Below are positions 12,509-25,479 of a DNA stretch of 64,000 nucleotides, in pieces. Below the pieces are notes generated by a model. That model saw nothing but the letters and a program-made list of their open reading frames with translations. It was not told the origin of the DNA and did not search any database. This stretch comes from Epiperipatus broadwayi. Taxonomy: Eukaryota > Onychophora > Udeonychophora > Euonychophora > Peripatidae. Numbering within the stretch: position 1 is the stretch's first letter; each line of letters begins with the position of its first letter. The stretch covers positions 8,765,950 to 8,829,949 of the forward strand of contig JAQFVV010006215.1 in assembly GCA_028023455.1 (NCBI GenBank), read 5' to 3'. Made by a program: the position numbers and the translations under genes.

Positions 12509-15500
12509 AGTTAAAAATTGGCGCATTGAATGTTAGGGGTTTAAACTCAACCCAAAAAATTACAAAGCTTAAACAATGGGTTTCACTTACACAACCGCAT
12601 ATACTCGGATTAATGGAGACAAAAATCTATGCCGGATCACAAATTGACCCAGCAAAATATTTAACCAAAGAAGGTTTCTGTGCCTGTTCCAGAGACTCTT
12701 CATCACCTTCTGCAGGCACAAGCATTCTTATTTCAACAAACTGCCCTTTCACAGCTTTCAAAATTATATTCATAGATGCTAATTTACTAATTACAACTTT
12801 TCAACATAAAACTATAAACCTCAATATAATTTTGGTCTACCTGCCTATTCAAGATAACCGAATTAACACTATAATAATGAACATCAACTCCATACTTGCA
12901 AGTACAGCAAACCCAACAATATTGATTGGTGATTGCAACATGTCATATCAGAAATTCATAGAAAAATGGCTTCACCGAATATCTATACCACTGATGAGTG
13001 GTGAAGGCTTCCTACCGATGAATACAATATCTTTCCACAATGGTCATCACACATCACTCATCGATCTATGCTTCTACTCCCCAATGCTGCACCACCAAAT
13101 ATCAATAAAATTAACCCCCTCAGCATTCTCGGACCATTCAGCACAAATAGTATCATTAAACCTTACGCAAATGCAGACATCACTTCTCCCACTAACAAAA
13201 ACAATCAGAGTACTACTTCCAACAACCACACCAGAATTTGTTTTCTCAGAAACATACATAATGCTAAACAAAATAAAAGATATGAATCTCAACCCCATAC
13301 AACAATATCTGGCATACATAAACATTCTATCATTCAATATCTCACATGTGACAAAAAATCAACCACCACCATCCAAATTGTTGACACTCGCAAATGAAAT
13401 TCATAAACGAATAACCATGATTGTGCCATCACACCAAACGCAGCGGTATATTCATGGTCTAACAAGTACATACAACAAAACGTGAAACACTAAAAGAATA
13501 TTTAAGAATCAAAAAAAGCAAAATATGCATAACCCAACCACATACATGGACCAGAGCATACATTAAATGGGCACTGGGAAACCCACCAATCATCAAAGTT
13601 CCAATGGCAATAAAAACAAAGGACGGCACATATACAGGACACAATATGATCCTTCCTATCTTTGAGCATTTTAAAACCAAACTGCAGTCTAAAACACCAC
13701 TTAAATTACACTCCAAGCTATTTGGACCAGCAGAAACACAAAAACCTTTCACAACAAAGGACTTCCTGACAAAACTAAATACAATACCAAATGCATGCCA
13801 TCCAGGAAGTCCTGGAATACCATTATTTATACTAAAACACCTAAGTAAATACACAGCACAATATCTATGCAACCTAGCAAACCACCTATCTCAAGAAATT
13901 CAGGATGTGGAGGGAGTTCATCCCATTGCAATAGTGCCATTCAACAAAAAAGCAAAAACTACCCCATCCCTCACAGAGCTCAGACCAATTTCCATGGAAT
14001 CTTTGCCAATAAAAATTCTTGGAAAAATAATAAAAGAAACAATAGAACCACATATAATGCCGCTGATATCAGAAGTTCAATTTGCCAAAAGAAACTCCTC
14101 CACAATTCAAGCAGCATCATTATTTAAAGCAATCCTGGATTCAACAAGACAGAAAAAAAAATACAGTCCAATAGCAATTCAACTAGATATCGAGGGAGCT
14201 TTTGATGGAGTAGACATTTCCATATTGCTAGAAATGCTTGGAAACACATCTATCCCCAAGACACATCTGTACATCATTGCAAACCTACTTCTCAACAGAG
14301 AAATACACATAACGTTAAATGGAAGAAATTCTCCATCATTTGTTCCTACCCAATCCATATCCCAAGGCTCTCCTCTCAGTTCACTATTATTTATTCTATA
14401 TATTAACCCTTTAATAGAAAAAATCCAAAAAACATTTACTGGCATTCAAGTACCTGGCACTACACAATATATAGCTTGCTTGGCTTATATGGACGACATC
14501 ACAGTCTTTCTCAATTCAAAAAAACAATTACCGCAATTACAAAAAATTCTTAAAGAATATATGCAACAATACTAATTGAAGGTTAATCCAGAAAAGTCTA
14601 CTGCTTGGTCCATGTTTACTGGAAAACCATGCACATCCATTTACAAAGCAAAAACAACCTGCTTTTTAGGATTCCCATTTCATCTGGGAATAACCGGAAT
14701 GAGGTGTTCAATACAAAATAGATTAAAAGAAGAAGCACAACGCATTGTCACCTCCCTGTCAAAAACATATCTCTCCATATATTCTAAAGTCCAGCTAATA
14801 AGCCAACTTATAATGACAAAAATAACATATTATTTACCAATAATAAAATTCTCAAAAGGTTTCAAAGCAAGGATTAAAACCATCTGCAACCAACTTCTAT
14901 GGTCAAGAAAAGTGGTTGCAATATCAACAAAAAGACTAAATCAACCCCTTATTAAAAATGGTTTGGGTTTGCACAACATTGACATTTTTTATGCACAAAA
15001 ATTAAGTAATCTAGTAATTTCCATTACAAACCAATTTCCAAAACTTAAATGCTTAATTCAAATTACTCCAATGGACAAACCACCCCCAACAGGTCTATAT
15101 ATATCATCAATCATCCATCAATATAAAACAACTTTTAACAGAACAGAGCAATATACACACAAATATTCATATTGGAACATTCACGAACAAATTCAACAGG
15201 AAAGAGACCTAAATAACAATAACACAATACTCGGAATAAACAACAGAAAACTACTACATGAATACAAAAAGTGGTCACTAGAACCCAAATTTTTTGATTT
15301 CATTCTAAAAATAAATCTTATCGCAATGCCAACATCATACTTCTTGCACCATAAAAGGATGTATATTTCAATAGACCCTTTTTGTGGACTATGCCACAAG
15401 GCTGAAGAGACTCTACAACACCTATTGTATCAATGTACTGCATTACACAATGTAAGAACAATGATGAGTGCAATATACCATCAGCAAAACATGACCATTG

Positions 15501-15736
15501 ATCAAATAATTAAGGGTTTTAAAGGCAGATCAACACCCAACATTAGGGCAGCAACCTTTGTATTATATGCTTTTTGGTGTACCAGGTGTACCTATCTAAT
15601 GGGCAACAACCCCAGAAGGCATCCGTCCACCTTCTACAACAAATTAAACCAGATACGTAATAGAGACAAAATAATAGCAAATCCCCATATTTACGCAGCT
15701 ACATGGTCTCTTATCAAACAACAATCAATGCTATAA
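12505..15736 (+). pseudogene. LINE ORF2: endonuclease-reverse transcriptase
   Basis: Multifunctional enzyme for target-primed reverse transcription. The N-terminal APE-type endonuclease has Glu in LMETK (residue 38), IGDCNMS (about 141-147), LIDLCF (about 185-190) and the catalytic SDH (209-211). Reverse transcriptase follows: LDIEGAFDG (near 14186), SQGSPLSS (near 14360) and the catalytic YMDD (14487-14498). A C-terminal CGLC...H....C zinc finger (about 15379-15435) is typical of the L1 group. The frame shifts between about 13460 and 13485, and an in-frame TAA at 14573 lies just after the palm. The start ATG at 12505 overlaps the ORF1 stop as ATGA, suggesting coupled translation. Confidence 0.88.
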
Positions 15737-16000
15737 GCACCAAAAAATTCAAGAACACTGAAAATTCAATAACATTAAAACACCGAAATAAAAAAGACAA
15801 TTTTTTCCTCTCTCTACAATTAATAATTTTTTATGTAAGAATTAGATTACTTTTTATTGAAAACATGAACTGAAGACTATAAAAATGCTTGTATACAAAA
15901 CCAATGGTAAAACCACTGTTAAAAATCAATGTAAAATCAATGTAAAAAACTATGTATTTCTTTGATTAATAAACTTCCTTTTTTTTGAAACATCATCATC

Positions 16001-16114
<114 letters not shown>

Positions 16115-18934
16115 TATAAATGGTCACTCACACACACACAAATGTATAATAACACATTTATCTAATTAATTAATGTGCATGAATTCATAAAACATGCTGG
16201 TATAATAAAACTACATATTATAATGCATATGCTATTTAAATTTTCTACACTGAATTTCAGACACAATTTACATTATAATTACCTAATAACATGAACAAAT
16301 TTTAAATTTATAACACACATTTATATATGCTAGTCTTTTACCTGTTAAATTAACTGAAAGGATTTTAAGTTCTTCCTATAATGAAAATTGATTCATATTT
16401 AACAAAAAGTCTATTTTGTTGTCATCTTATCTGAATACCATGGCAGTATTATGCAAGTCATAGTTCAAATTAGGAATTTCTTAAATATTGTTTGTGGCTA
16501 CAATACACTCATTAACAATGTGTTGGTAAAGTCAGGAGCAGATTAATGAATAGTGAAATAATTCTGTTATCAATTTTTCATTACTTAATAAATCTTTAAG
16601 CATAAAATGAATTTGAACTACTTTTTCTTTAGTTGCATGGCTAAAGTAAAACAACCCATAACAAGTAGATTGATTATTTTTGGATACTGGATTAATAATA
16701 ATAATAATGATATTTATTATTGATATTGGCTGAAAGATAAAAAATAGCAATAAAGTCTTTTTTTAAAAGTCAATTTTAGTAACTTTTTCTTCATTAGATT
16801 TATAAAAAGCATTTTGAAAATATCACATTTTTTCTTGTTTTTAAAGTTGGTTGAAACTTTAAAATAATTATTGTTTTATTTTCTTTCAGTTTAAATAAAT
16901 ATACAGTTTTAAAATTTTATTCCTAATGAAGCAATACTTTTATTAACAATATTCAATATAACTTATTTGTTTAAAGATACAATTATTGAAGTTATAACAA
17001 AGAAAGTAATTTCTTGTTAGATTCGATCTTAGTTTCAAAGTTTATATATGACAAATTTTAGAATTAATGAGTAATAAGCAATTCAACTAATAATTTTACA
17101 ATAAAATAAAATGTATACTCATTTCATGATAATCAACCAGCTTCTGGTAATTTTCAGTTCCAACAACTTTACCATTTCTTTTAAATAAAAGTGAAATTGA
17201 CATTCTTTCATGACTATCATTAAATGCATGACTTGACATATACTGTAAAAAGATCAATCCAAGGCTAACTATTAGCTTCTCACTCGTTCATTCAGATAAT
17301 TTAACTTGAAAATAAAATGAAAATAAAAGTGAAATCTAATTAATTTTCTTTTCTTCTCTTAATTTTTAATATTACCTTCTTTTCTTTTTTTAAAATTTCA
17401 AAACCAAATATGTGTGGGGCTTTTTACTGCATTATGCCCACATAATATCCTACTCTCCAATCAAATTTAAAATACAAGAGATTAAACATTTAGTACTAGC
17501 ATAAAGCTGATCTTTTTAATTATTTTACTCTTGATCTTTCCAATCAAATAAACTTTTAAATCATGTTTGTTTGGACTTCTTACATAATTAACATTAAAAA
17601 AGTTATTTAACTTAATAAAATAAAACATTTATTTTAAAACAAACTATTAATTAAATATCTTTTTATATAAAACATTTATTATCTTTACTTTATTAAATCT
17701 TTTCTTAATATTATTATAATTATTGTTACTAAATACTGTTATAAAATATTATTTTCATTCTTAAAATAATCAATATTTTTATTAATTCCCAGTTTTACTT
17801 TACATACATGCACTTATACAGTATACACACATATGCATTTCAGCAAATAATAACCTACTTTTAAATAATAATAATCCAATAAAATAAAATTAAACTAGCT
17901 AACAAATTTATCAAATCCAAAACTCTTTTTACTACAAGAGTATCTAAATATTCAACACTTTACTAAATATTATTTTAAATATTATTTTCAAAGGCATTTT
18001 ACTTCTAAATAAACCAGAATAAAACTTTAACATATTTAATAATTTATAACTGGCAAATATCTATATAAATTTATCTAATATGATTGCTTTAAAACAGCAG
18101 ACCCTACACTAATATTTACTTCAGTTTAGAATGTTTAATTTAAATTCAATGCATCTACCAACAAATTAAATAATACTTTTAAATGATTGTTAACAGACAT
18201 ATTTAACTAACTGTTTCATTGACAATATAACTTAATTAGAACAAAGTTAACTGAGAACAAGCTTAGTTTTATTTAAGGGAAATTTTTTTTAAAATTATTA
18301 TTATTGGTTATATATAATTGTTAGGGTACTAATTGACATTTCTCCTGAGACTAAACAAGTTTTCTCAATTAATCTATAACAGCTCTTTTGTTAGAGGTTA
18401 TTGAGTAAAAGGATATCTTTTTCTACTTCTTATAAACATTTGAATCCACAAAATTATTTCTATGGCTGTGTGAATGTATAAGAACATCTTTTTTGATATA
18501 TGCAAATAACAATTAAATTCTTCCAGAGAGTTGCTATTCTTCTACATTCTCACAATTATAAAAATAGCTTTTTGGGTTTAGATCTTTATAAGAACTTGAG
18601 GTTTGAAGTAAAAGAGGACATCCTTTTACTTCAATAAATCTCAATAAAAAGCTATTGTAGGTCAATAGAGAATATGTGTTTAGCCTCAGGAGGATTGTCA
18701 ATTAATATTAATTGATAGATTCATGGCAGCATGAAAGAGCTAAAATTATCTTTATTTACATAAATATAATCTCTTAGTTTTTATTCTTTATCAAATTAAA
18801 AATCCATGATAAAATATAATGTGACTTATATATATAAAATAAGAGTCACAGTACACAACACAATACTGTAATAAATATCCAAATATCAAATTACCACACA
18901 AAGGGCAGTGCTGTATTTCTTAGCTATCTGTGAT
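16115..18934. other. AT-rich gene-free stretch
   Basis: I see no gene, RNA or element boundary in this 2.8 kb. There are short CA and TAA runs and many A/T homopolymers. Small open frames on the minus strand are uninformative. Confidence 0.55.
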
Positions 18935-19085
18935 ATATATATATATGAAAAACAAAAAAGCAAGTTAAACTTGCCAATGCTTGTATTTATGATCAACAGA
19001 TGGTGTTTTACCAAAAACACCATCAAAGCATGTTTGTTTACATAAATGTCAGAGTAAGCATTCACTACCTCTTTCATTAGTTACA

Positions 19086-19131
19086 CCTTCAGATCATGAT
19101 TTCAAGCTGATTTTGCTATCATCAGTGAAGG
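19086..19131 (-). ncRNA. Hammerhead ribozyme candidate (family U, copy 1)
   Basis: On the minus strand: CCTTCA, core CTGATGA, stem II AGC/GCT closing a seven-base loop, GAAA, stem III ATC-AT-GAT, C at position 17, then TGAAGG. CCTTCA and TGAAGG are exact complements and form a six-bp stem I at the right place relative to the core. Every invariant core base is present. The one weakness is a U-U apposition at the stem II base (positions 10.1/11.1). This is the best candidate for an active ribozyme in the window; cleavage is predicted after GATC. Confidence 0.7.
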
Positions 19132-19483
19132 ACAGGAAATAAGAAACTAGATCTAAACTCTGAGCATTTATGAAACAATTTCTATTCAGCTTGCAAGCGT
19201 GAATTTTTTAGACACATAATGTCTTCAAAATCAGCATAGCAAGCCAGAAAGCTATATGGGTCTGATATCTGTTCAGTATCTCCACATAGTAGAAGCCTCT
19301 GCAATAAATATCATTGCAAGAAAAAACTTCAAAGGTACATTTATGAAAAACAAAAAAGCATGTTAAACTTGCCAACGCTTGTATTTATGATCAACAGATG
19401 GCGTTTTACCAAAAACACCATCAAGGCATGATTGTTTACATAAACATCAGAGTAAGCATTTACTACCTCTTTCATTAGTTCCA

Positions 19484-19529
19484 CCTTCAGATCATGATTT
19501 CAAGCTGATTTTGCTACCATCAGTGAAGG
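19484..19529 (-). ncRNA. Hammerhead relic (family U, copy 2)
   Basis: Same 46-base layout as the copy at 19086-19131, with stem I CCTTCA/TGAAGG, stem III and GAAA all conserved. The core reads CTGATGG, so A9 has become G. That should lower or abolish activity. Confidence 0.6.
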
Positions 19530-19974
19530 ACAGGAAATAAGAAACTAGATCTAAACACTAAACACTGAGCGTTTATGAAACAATTTCTATTCAGCTTGAA
19601 ATCATGATCTGAAGGTGGAACTAACAAAAGAAGTAGTAAATGCTTACTCTGACGTTTATGTAAACAAACATGCTTTGATGGTGTTTTTGGTAAAACACCA
19701 TCTGTTGATCATAAATACAAGCATTGGCAAGTTTAACTTGCTTTTTTGTTTTTCATAAATGTACCTTTGAAGTTTTTTCTTGCAATTATATATATTGCAG
19801 AGGCTTCTACTATGTGGATATACTGAACTGATATCAGACCCATAGAGCTATCTGGCTTCCTATGCTGATTTTGAAGACATTATGTGTCTAAAACATTCAT
19901 GCTTGCAAGCTGAATAGAAATTGTTTCATAAACGTTCAGAGTTTAGTGTTTAGATCTAGTTTCTTATTTCCTGT

Positions 19975-20020
19975 CCTTCACTGATGATAGTGAAATCAGC
20001 TTAAAATCATGATCTGAAGG
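19975..20020 (+). ncRNA. Hammerhead relic (family U, copy 4)
   Basis: Plus-strand copy with CCTTCA, an intact CTGATGA, stem III and TGAAGG. The GAAA strand reads AAAA: G12, which acts as general base in hammerheads, has become A. It is predicted to be inactive. Its inverted orientation relative to copies 1 and 2 defines the head-to-head arrangement. Confidence 0.6.
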
Positions 20021-21481
20021 TGGAACTAACGAAAGAGGTAGTGAATGCTTACTCTGACATTTATGTAAACAAACACGCTTTGACGGTGTTTTTGGTAAAA
20101 CGCCATCTGTTGATCATATATATGTATTTAATGTAAGGTGTGACCCTTACATTCCTCCAGTATCATTTACATATCCTTTTGTCTAATTTGAATCCAAGAT
20201 CCAGTATAATGACATTATCTACTAAATACTACATTAAGAAAAATGAAGCACTATAATTGAGAAACCATTACTTGTTATATACATTTAAACACTTAACTTA
20301 ACAATTATCCCATTAATTGTGTTGAAACTCTAATACACAACAACAATATGAAAGAAATATGATTGGACAGAGTAAAATCAAACAAGAAATAAAATTAATT
20401 TAAAGGAGAGAAACAACAAATAAGAATTTTATTGTTATTAACATATCTATATATAATAATAACTTATACTGATGTAAACAATGGTCCTAAATCAAAATCA
20501 TGAACTTAATATCCAAAGATATCTAAAATTATCTTTAATAGAATATCCTCATTCTAATAATAGGAAAATATATAAACCAATGAGCTTCTCCAAATTCAGA
20601 TAAAATTTTCTCATTGGCTGAATAACCTGCATAAATTTAAGCACATAATTTGAATTTACAATTCAAATAGAAATATCATTCGCCATATGAGATGAAATAG
20701 TAATAGCAGTAATTATTTAAATATTTAAAAAAGTAATAAAAAGCATATCAGGTTAAAACTAGCCAAATGAGGGATTTGAAACTGAAATCTTTAAAATTAA
20801 ATTCAAATTATTCGAATTTCTTAAGTGTTTCTAATTTTTAATTAGATCGAACTAACTTTGATTAAGGATATCTAATAGTAAAATATCACTGTTATTAAAT
20901 CCAAGATATTCTAATATATATACATATATAGCAATACAGACATTGGGAAAATAAAGTCATCACTCATGAAGCTATAATTGCCAAAATTGGGATAAAATTG
21001 ACTTAGCATTTATCAACTGTGCTACAAAACTTCAGGCATACTGTTAATAAATGGATTAAGAAACTGTACACTCCAAAGCAGAAGTTTCAAGGATAAAAAG
21101 TACAAGTAACATAATGGATGTTCTAGAACATTCACATTTGCCATCTATATCCAAAATGGATTAATGAGGATTTTTAGAATGATTCACTAGAACATTTTTT
21201 CTTATGAACCTTAAAACTATATATAGGTTGACATCTTGGATTTTATTTAGTTATATATATTTTATATCAATGTTTATATTCAAATCTTTCTTTTAATATG
21301 GTTATAAAAGAGGGGGATAAGTGTTAATAGGGTACATAATGGATAAATATTATTGCCATTATTGTATGTAAAATAAAATATAGGTTACAATGAGAACTTG
21401 CTTGTTTACAAATCCTATCAATATCAAGGGAAAGGTAAGATTTTACCTAATACCTATTTATTCCCAACATTTATACCATAT

Positions 21482-21628
21482 ATCTATCTATCTATCTATC
21501 TATCTATTCCCTCTCTCTCTACTCTCTCTCTCTCTCTCTACTCTACTACTACTCTCTCTTCTCCTATCTCTCCACTTCTATCTATCCACCTATCTATCTA
21601 TCTATCTATCTTCCTCCATCTACTCTCA

Positions 21629-21629
<1 letters not shown>
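21482..21629. repeat. Pyrimidine-rich (TCTA)/(TC) microsatellite
   Basis: Compound TCTA, CT and CTA repeats leading directly into the poly-C run. This stretch is absent from the matching place in copy B (about 31725), which has a (TA)n run instead. Confidence 0.9.

Positions 21630-21696
<67 letters not shown>
21630..21696. repeat. 67-base poly-C tract
   Basis: An unbroken run of 67 C residues (poly-G on the other strand), flanked by tctcat and tatctcactc. It is the only long C/G homopolymer in the window, in otherwise AT-rich DNA. It could adopt i-motif or G-quadruplex forms, or it could be partly an assembly artefact. Confidence 0.9.
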
Positions 21697-22849
21697 TATC
21701 TCACTCACTTTATATTTGTTTGTTCATACTAATATTTTAGTTAAATGTTTTCAGTATATGTGATTAATTATCTCTATTATAAATGCTCCTTGCTGTCTTT
21801 AATATAATTTTTATATAACAGGGGATCCCATATCATCACTATGACAGATATGAATTTAACCTATCACATTAATAAAAATAAAATAAATTATAATTCCAAT
21901 ATAATAATGTAGCAAGCAAGAATGATTTAGTCAATTATAATTATAAAATAAATTTCACTTATGTTAATCAGGATAGCAAATGGTTATTTTTTATAGGGGA
22001 TAAGTATTTGGAATAATAATTGAAATAAAGTAAATATTTTATATTTTGTTATAAACTTTGTTAATAAAATATTATTTATTGTAAATATATTTGTTAAATA
22101 TATATGTATCTAAAGTAAAAACTTTCAGTGTATTTTTCTATATTCAATTTTCAATTAGTCATATGTGTTCACATATTTACATATATTTTTACAGATTTAC
22201 ACATATTTTCGTATATTCACACCTATCCTTATACACCTACACACATTCATGCATATCCACATTTTAAGTGATATTAATATACCCTGAACTAGATACCTAT
22301 ATAGATTTTCCATGAGTTTAAAATATGGGAATAACAGAAATGAAGGATGGTAAGGACAAAGTGAGTGTAGGTATATAGTTTAATATTTATGTGATTATTA
22401 ACCTCTCATCTCCCAGGAATGAAGTTAAAGTTATGTGGGTATATAGGCACATGGATCCAAGATAGACTCTCTTATTCATTGTGATGACTAAGCTAACCTA
22501 TTATCATACCAGGTAAAATTCCATTCTATTACATATGGCACTCAACTTGATGTTTGAATTACATAATATTATAATTTAAGACTTGTTCCATTATGTATGG
22601 TGCTACCAATCCTGAAGCGTAGAATCATATATTAATATCACATTTGGTTATACAAATAAAGTGTATCCAATTATGGCTTAATCAGATTTTATATATTAAT
22701 CAACAATTCAATAATTTCAATAATAAAAACAATAACACATAAACATATTTATTTGTAATTTTTTTTTTCAGTATGACAAATTGAACTTGAATGTTGAAAT
22801 TATTTACAAGTAAAAAAATTATATAAAATAGATGATAGTCAACCAGTTA

Positions 22850-24760
22850 AAATGCTTTAATATGGAGAGAATAAATGGCAAAATAAAAGGTCAAATAGAA
22901 TAACAATTAATATGAACATAAAATTTTGTTTTAGCAAGAATAGTAAAAATGTTAGGGATGATAAATATTTCCACAATGTACAATATTATAAGACATATTT
23001 TTCACAGTTTAAAAATAGAAAAAATAATTATAATAAATTAAAAAATGTAGTAGAAAAATACGTGACTACAAAAAATAAAATCAAAATGATATGATTAGAA
23101 ATGACTATTGAAAAAAAAAAAATTGAAATATAAAGTGAAATGAGTAGAGAAGAAATAGAGAGTACTATTTTAAAAGAGATAAATTAAAACCAGACCTTAG
23201 TGTTTCTGTCAGGACCACAGTAGAAATTATACAATCCCCAAAAATTACTAAAACTACAAATAAATTAGAGGAAGAGAAAGGAAATGCAAATGATGTATCA
23301 TTAAATCATCTGATATTGATGACATAACAGATAATGATAATATGGAAGCAGATATGAGAGCAGATCTAAAAGCATATTAACAGCAAATGATGGATAAGAT
23401 AAAAACAGATCTAAAAGCATATTAACAGCAATTATTCACCAAAATGGATAATACAATAGCAGATATACAGCAAATGCCATCAGGCATAATAAATGTTTCT
23501 GAAAAAATGGAAAATTATATTAAAAAAATAGAAAACAAGGAAACTGAACTAAAAGCTAACAAAAGTATTAAATTACTGCCATTAAAAAAAATGATAGAAG
23601 AAAGGACCACAAAAGGGAACAAAAACTTGAAAAACTTGAGAAATTTAAAAGCAAAATAAATACTATAGTCATCCAAAAAAAACAGATAATAACTCTAAAC
23701 TTAAATCCAGAATAATATAAAAGTAATCATAGTTTAAGAGATAGACTCATAAAAAAATAAACTAAACTCAAATATTAAAAATATTAGTGGAGATCTCGAG
23801 ATAAAAGTTGCAGTGATACATAAAACTGATGAATGTCTGGAATCACACCATTTTAGTGACATTTATCATAAAAAAAAATGTAAAATGTTTCTTAGGGATT
23901 CTGCTTATTAATTACTTGACAGCTATCAGGACAGCTATCAGGATGGAATATTTCCATATCATACTAATCTTATGGAGAATAAATATCATAATGATGATAA
24001 AGTTTGGGAAATTTTAACTCAAGTTACCATACTTAACAACCTTAAGCATAAATTAAGTTATTCAAAAGTCTCCTATAATGGAAGAGACAATTGGAATAAA
24101 AAGATCAGTCAATGAATAGTACTTAAAATTAGAATATTATATACTAAGAATCCAAAATATATTAGGTTTCATAAACTGTGTAACACCTATGAGGGCCTAT
24201 TCACCTTCATTAAGTGTGCAAGTATAAAGGCCTAATAAGCTTAGAATGAAAATGGACCAATAGGATTATGACCACAGGATATGTAAATCAAACCATGAGA
24301 AAATAGAATAGCCCCATTTTTTTTAAGTGAAAAAGGTCTAGCCGACTATTTTTTTTTTTAAAAAATAAAAACAATGATGAAAGTAATGCTAATAATACAA
24401 AATGCAATCCTTATCATAGAAGAGTATACAGTATGATTGGTACTATCTCAATGACTACCCAATACTGGAATAGTCAACACTATCAATACAAAACAAATTA
24501 TCAGTTAAAAAGTGCAGGTAAAACATTTATTAAAAATCACATGGTAGTTTTTCAAAAAAATTCGTGTTATATAAATTCTGTAATATATATAAGGATTTAT
24601 TCATTTTTATTAAATATGCGAGCACTAAAGCATAATGGTTGGACAACTGAGATGAATCCAAAGGAACTTATGATCCAAAGATTAGAAACCATTTCATGGA
24701 GAAGTGGAATAAAAATTATTTTTAAAAAAATTGTATATATTTACAATTAAAATATTTTAA
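22850..24760 (+). pseudogene. Decayed coiled-coil (gag-like) gene relic
   Basis: I do not recognise a specific family. From about 23340 a Lys/Asp/Glu-rich stretch reads ADMRADLKAY, then repeats with stop codons (KIKTDLKAY), then MDNTIADIQQMPSGI and a coiled-coil-like run to 23659. This resembles the N-terminus of the ORF at 34605 (AELKADLRAEIKT) and the lysine-rich coiled coils of some LTR-retrotransposon Gag proteins. A second open stretch at about 23840-24110 carries YQDGIFPYHTNLMENKYH. Many frame changes and stops interrupt it. A retroelement gag relic is an inference from composition only. Confidence 0.35.
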
Positions 24761-25479
24761 ACCCATGCAATAAATAATTAGCATTATAGTTAATTAGATT
24801 GAAGGATAGAAATGTAAAGGGGCAGACACATCATAAAACTTATGTTTATATTTGGAAAAATTTTTTTTAGAAATAAATTATAAATTTATTTCTAGAATTA
24901 GTAATGAATTTTACCAATATTATTAGAAAAGAAGACTGATTACTCCAACAAGTTGCTTTATTTACCAATAAACAACAACTATCTTGTTTAACTGATACCA
25001 AAGAAAATCCAGTAAGTCCCAAAATTAAAGAGCAGGATAGGTACTCTTAGAATCATACTTAAAATAATGCACAAGTTATCTAAAATAAAACTTAGCTGTA
25101 TATCTAATCAGATCTTCTGTTATGAAAGTTTTTGTTATATCATTATGTAAGTAATAAATACAACTGTAAATAAATTAGGCCACATAATACCAAGTATACA
25201 ATGTAAAGACATATTGTCTGAAAAATTCTCCTGAAAGTAGAATAAATTGAGCAATTAAAAATTCTAGTACTATATAATGGGCCAATTATTACACACAAAT
25301 TTTAAGCCAAGATAATCTGGCTAAAGTAAAACACATTTTTTAGGAAAAATAATTAAAAACAAACCAACACAACTCCTAAATAAAAATCATAGACCTATCT
25401 TAGCTTAATACTTAAATAATAAATAGGATAAAGGTAAGGAATTAAAGATATAATTCATCTTTAATACTTTTTTACTGGG
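24761..25479. other. AT-rich gene-free stretch
   Basis: No gene, RNA or repeat boundary recognised between the gag-like relic and duplicated segment B. Confidence 0.5.

Larger units (their letters stand above)
10955..16000 (+). mobile_element. L1/Tx1-like non-LTR retrotransposon, near full length
   Basis: A short 5-prime leader of about 60 bp is followed by ORF1 (11014-12508), ORF2 (12505-15736) and a roughly 250-bp 3-prime region that runs through ATC triplets into (TAA)n. The element has an apurinic-type endonuclease, reverse transcriptase and a C-terminal CCHC-like zinc finger, which with the RT motifs suggests the L1/Tx1 group. The coding strand is strikingly rich in A and C and poor in G. 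Each ORF is broken at one or two places, so the copy is inactive but fairly young. Members of the Tx1 clade are known to target specific sequences, including microsatellites. Confidence 0.85.
18943..20122. repeat. Family U ribozyme repeat: two dimers head to head
   Basis: A unit of about 400 bp is present in four copies: full (about 18943-19345) and partial (19345-19590) in one orientation, then partial (19594-19758) and full (19758-20122) in the other. Equivalent points are spaced 398 bp (19092 to 19490) and 405 bp (19609 to 20014). Copies 1, 2 and 4 each contain a 46-base hammerhead-like segment; copy 3 keeps only its 3-prime half. The last copy stops at gttgatcat, about 40 bp short of the matching outer edge. 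No TIR or target duplication typical of a DNA transposon is clear; a palindromic MITE is the main alternative. Confidence 0.7.
20138..22560 (+). repeat. Duplicated segment, copy A
   Basis: About 2.4 kb that recurs, diverged, at 25480-26600 and 31190-32562 in the same orientation. It begins with ...cccttacattcctccagtat and passes through strings such as ggaaaatatataaaccaatg, gagaacttgcttgtttaca and ctgaactagatacctatata. I find no protein motif. It may be the non-coding body of an unidentified element or a segmental duplication. Copy A is continuous where copy B is split, so A shows the pre-insertion order. Confidence 0.7.

Noticed and set aside
12990-13010. CTGATGAG followed by TGGTGAAGG, hammerhead-like
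   Set aside because: Lies in the endonuclease coding region; there is no GAAA strand or stem I partner.
21390-21763. Overlapping open frames with a poly-proline run
   Set aside because: They exist only because the poly-C tract and TCTA repeats are free of stops; both frames give the same artefact.
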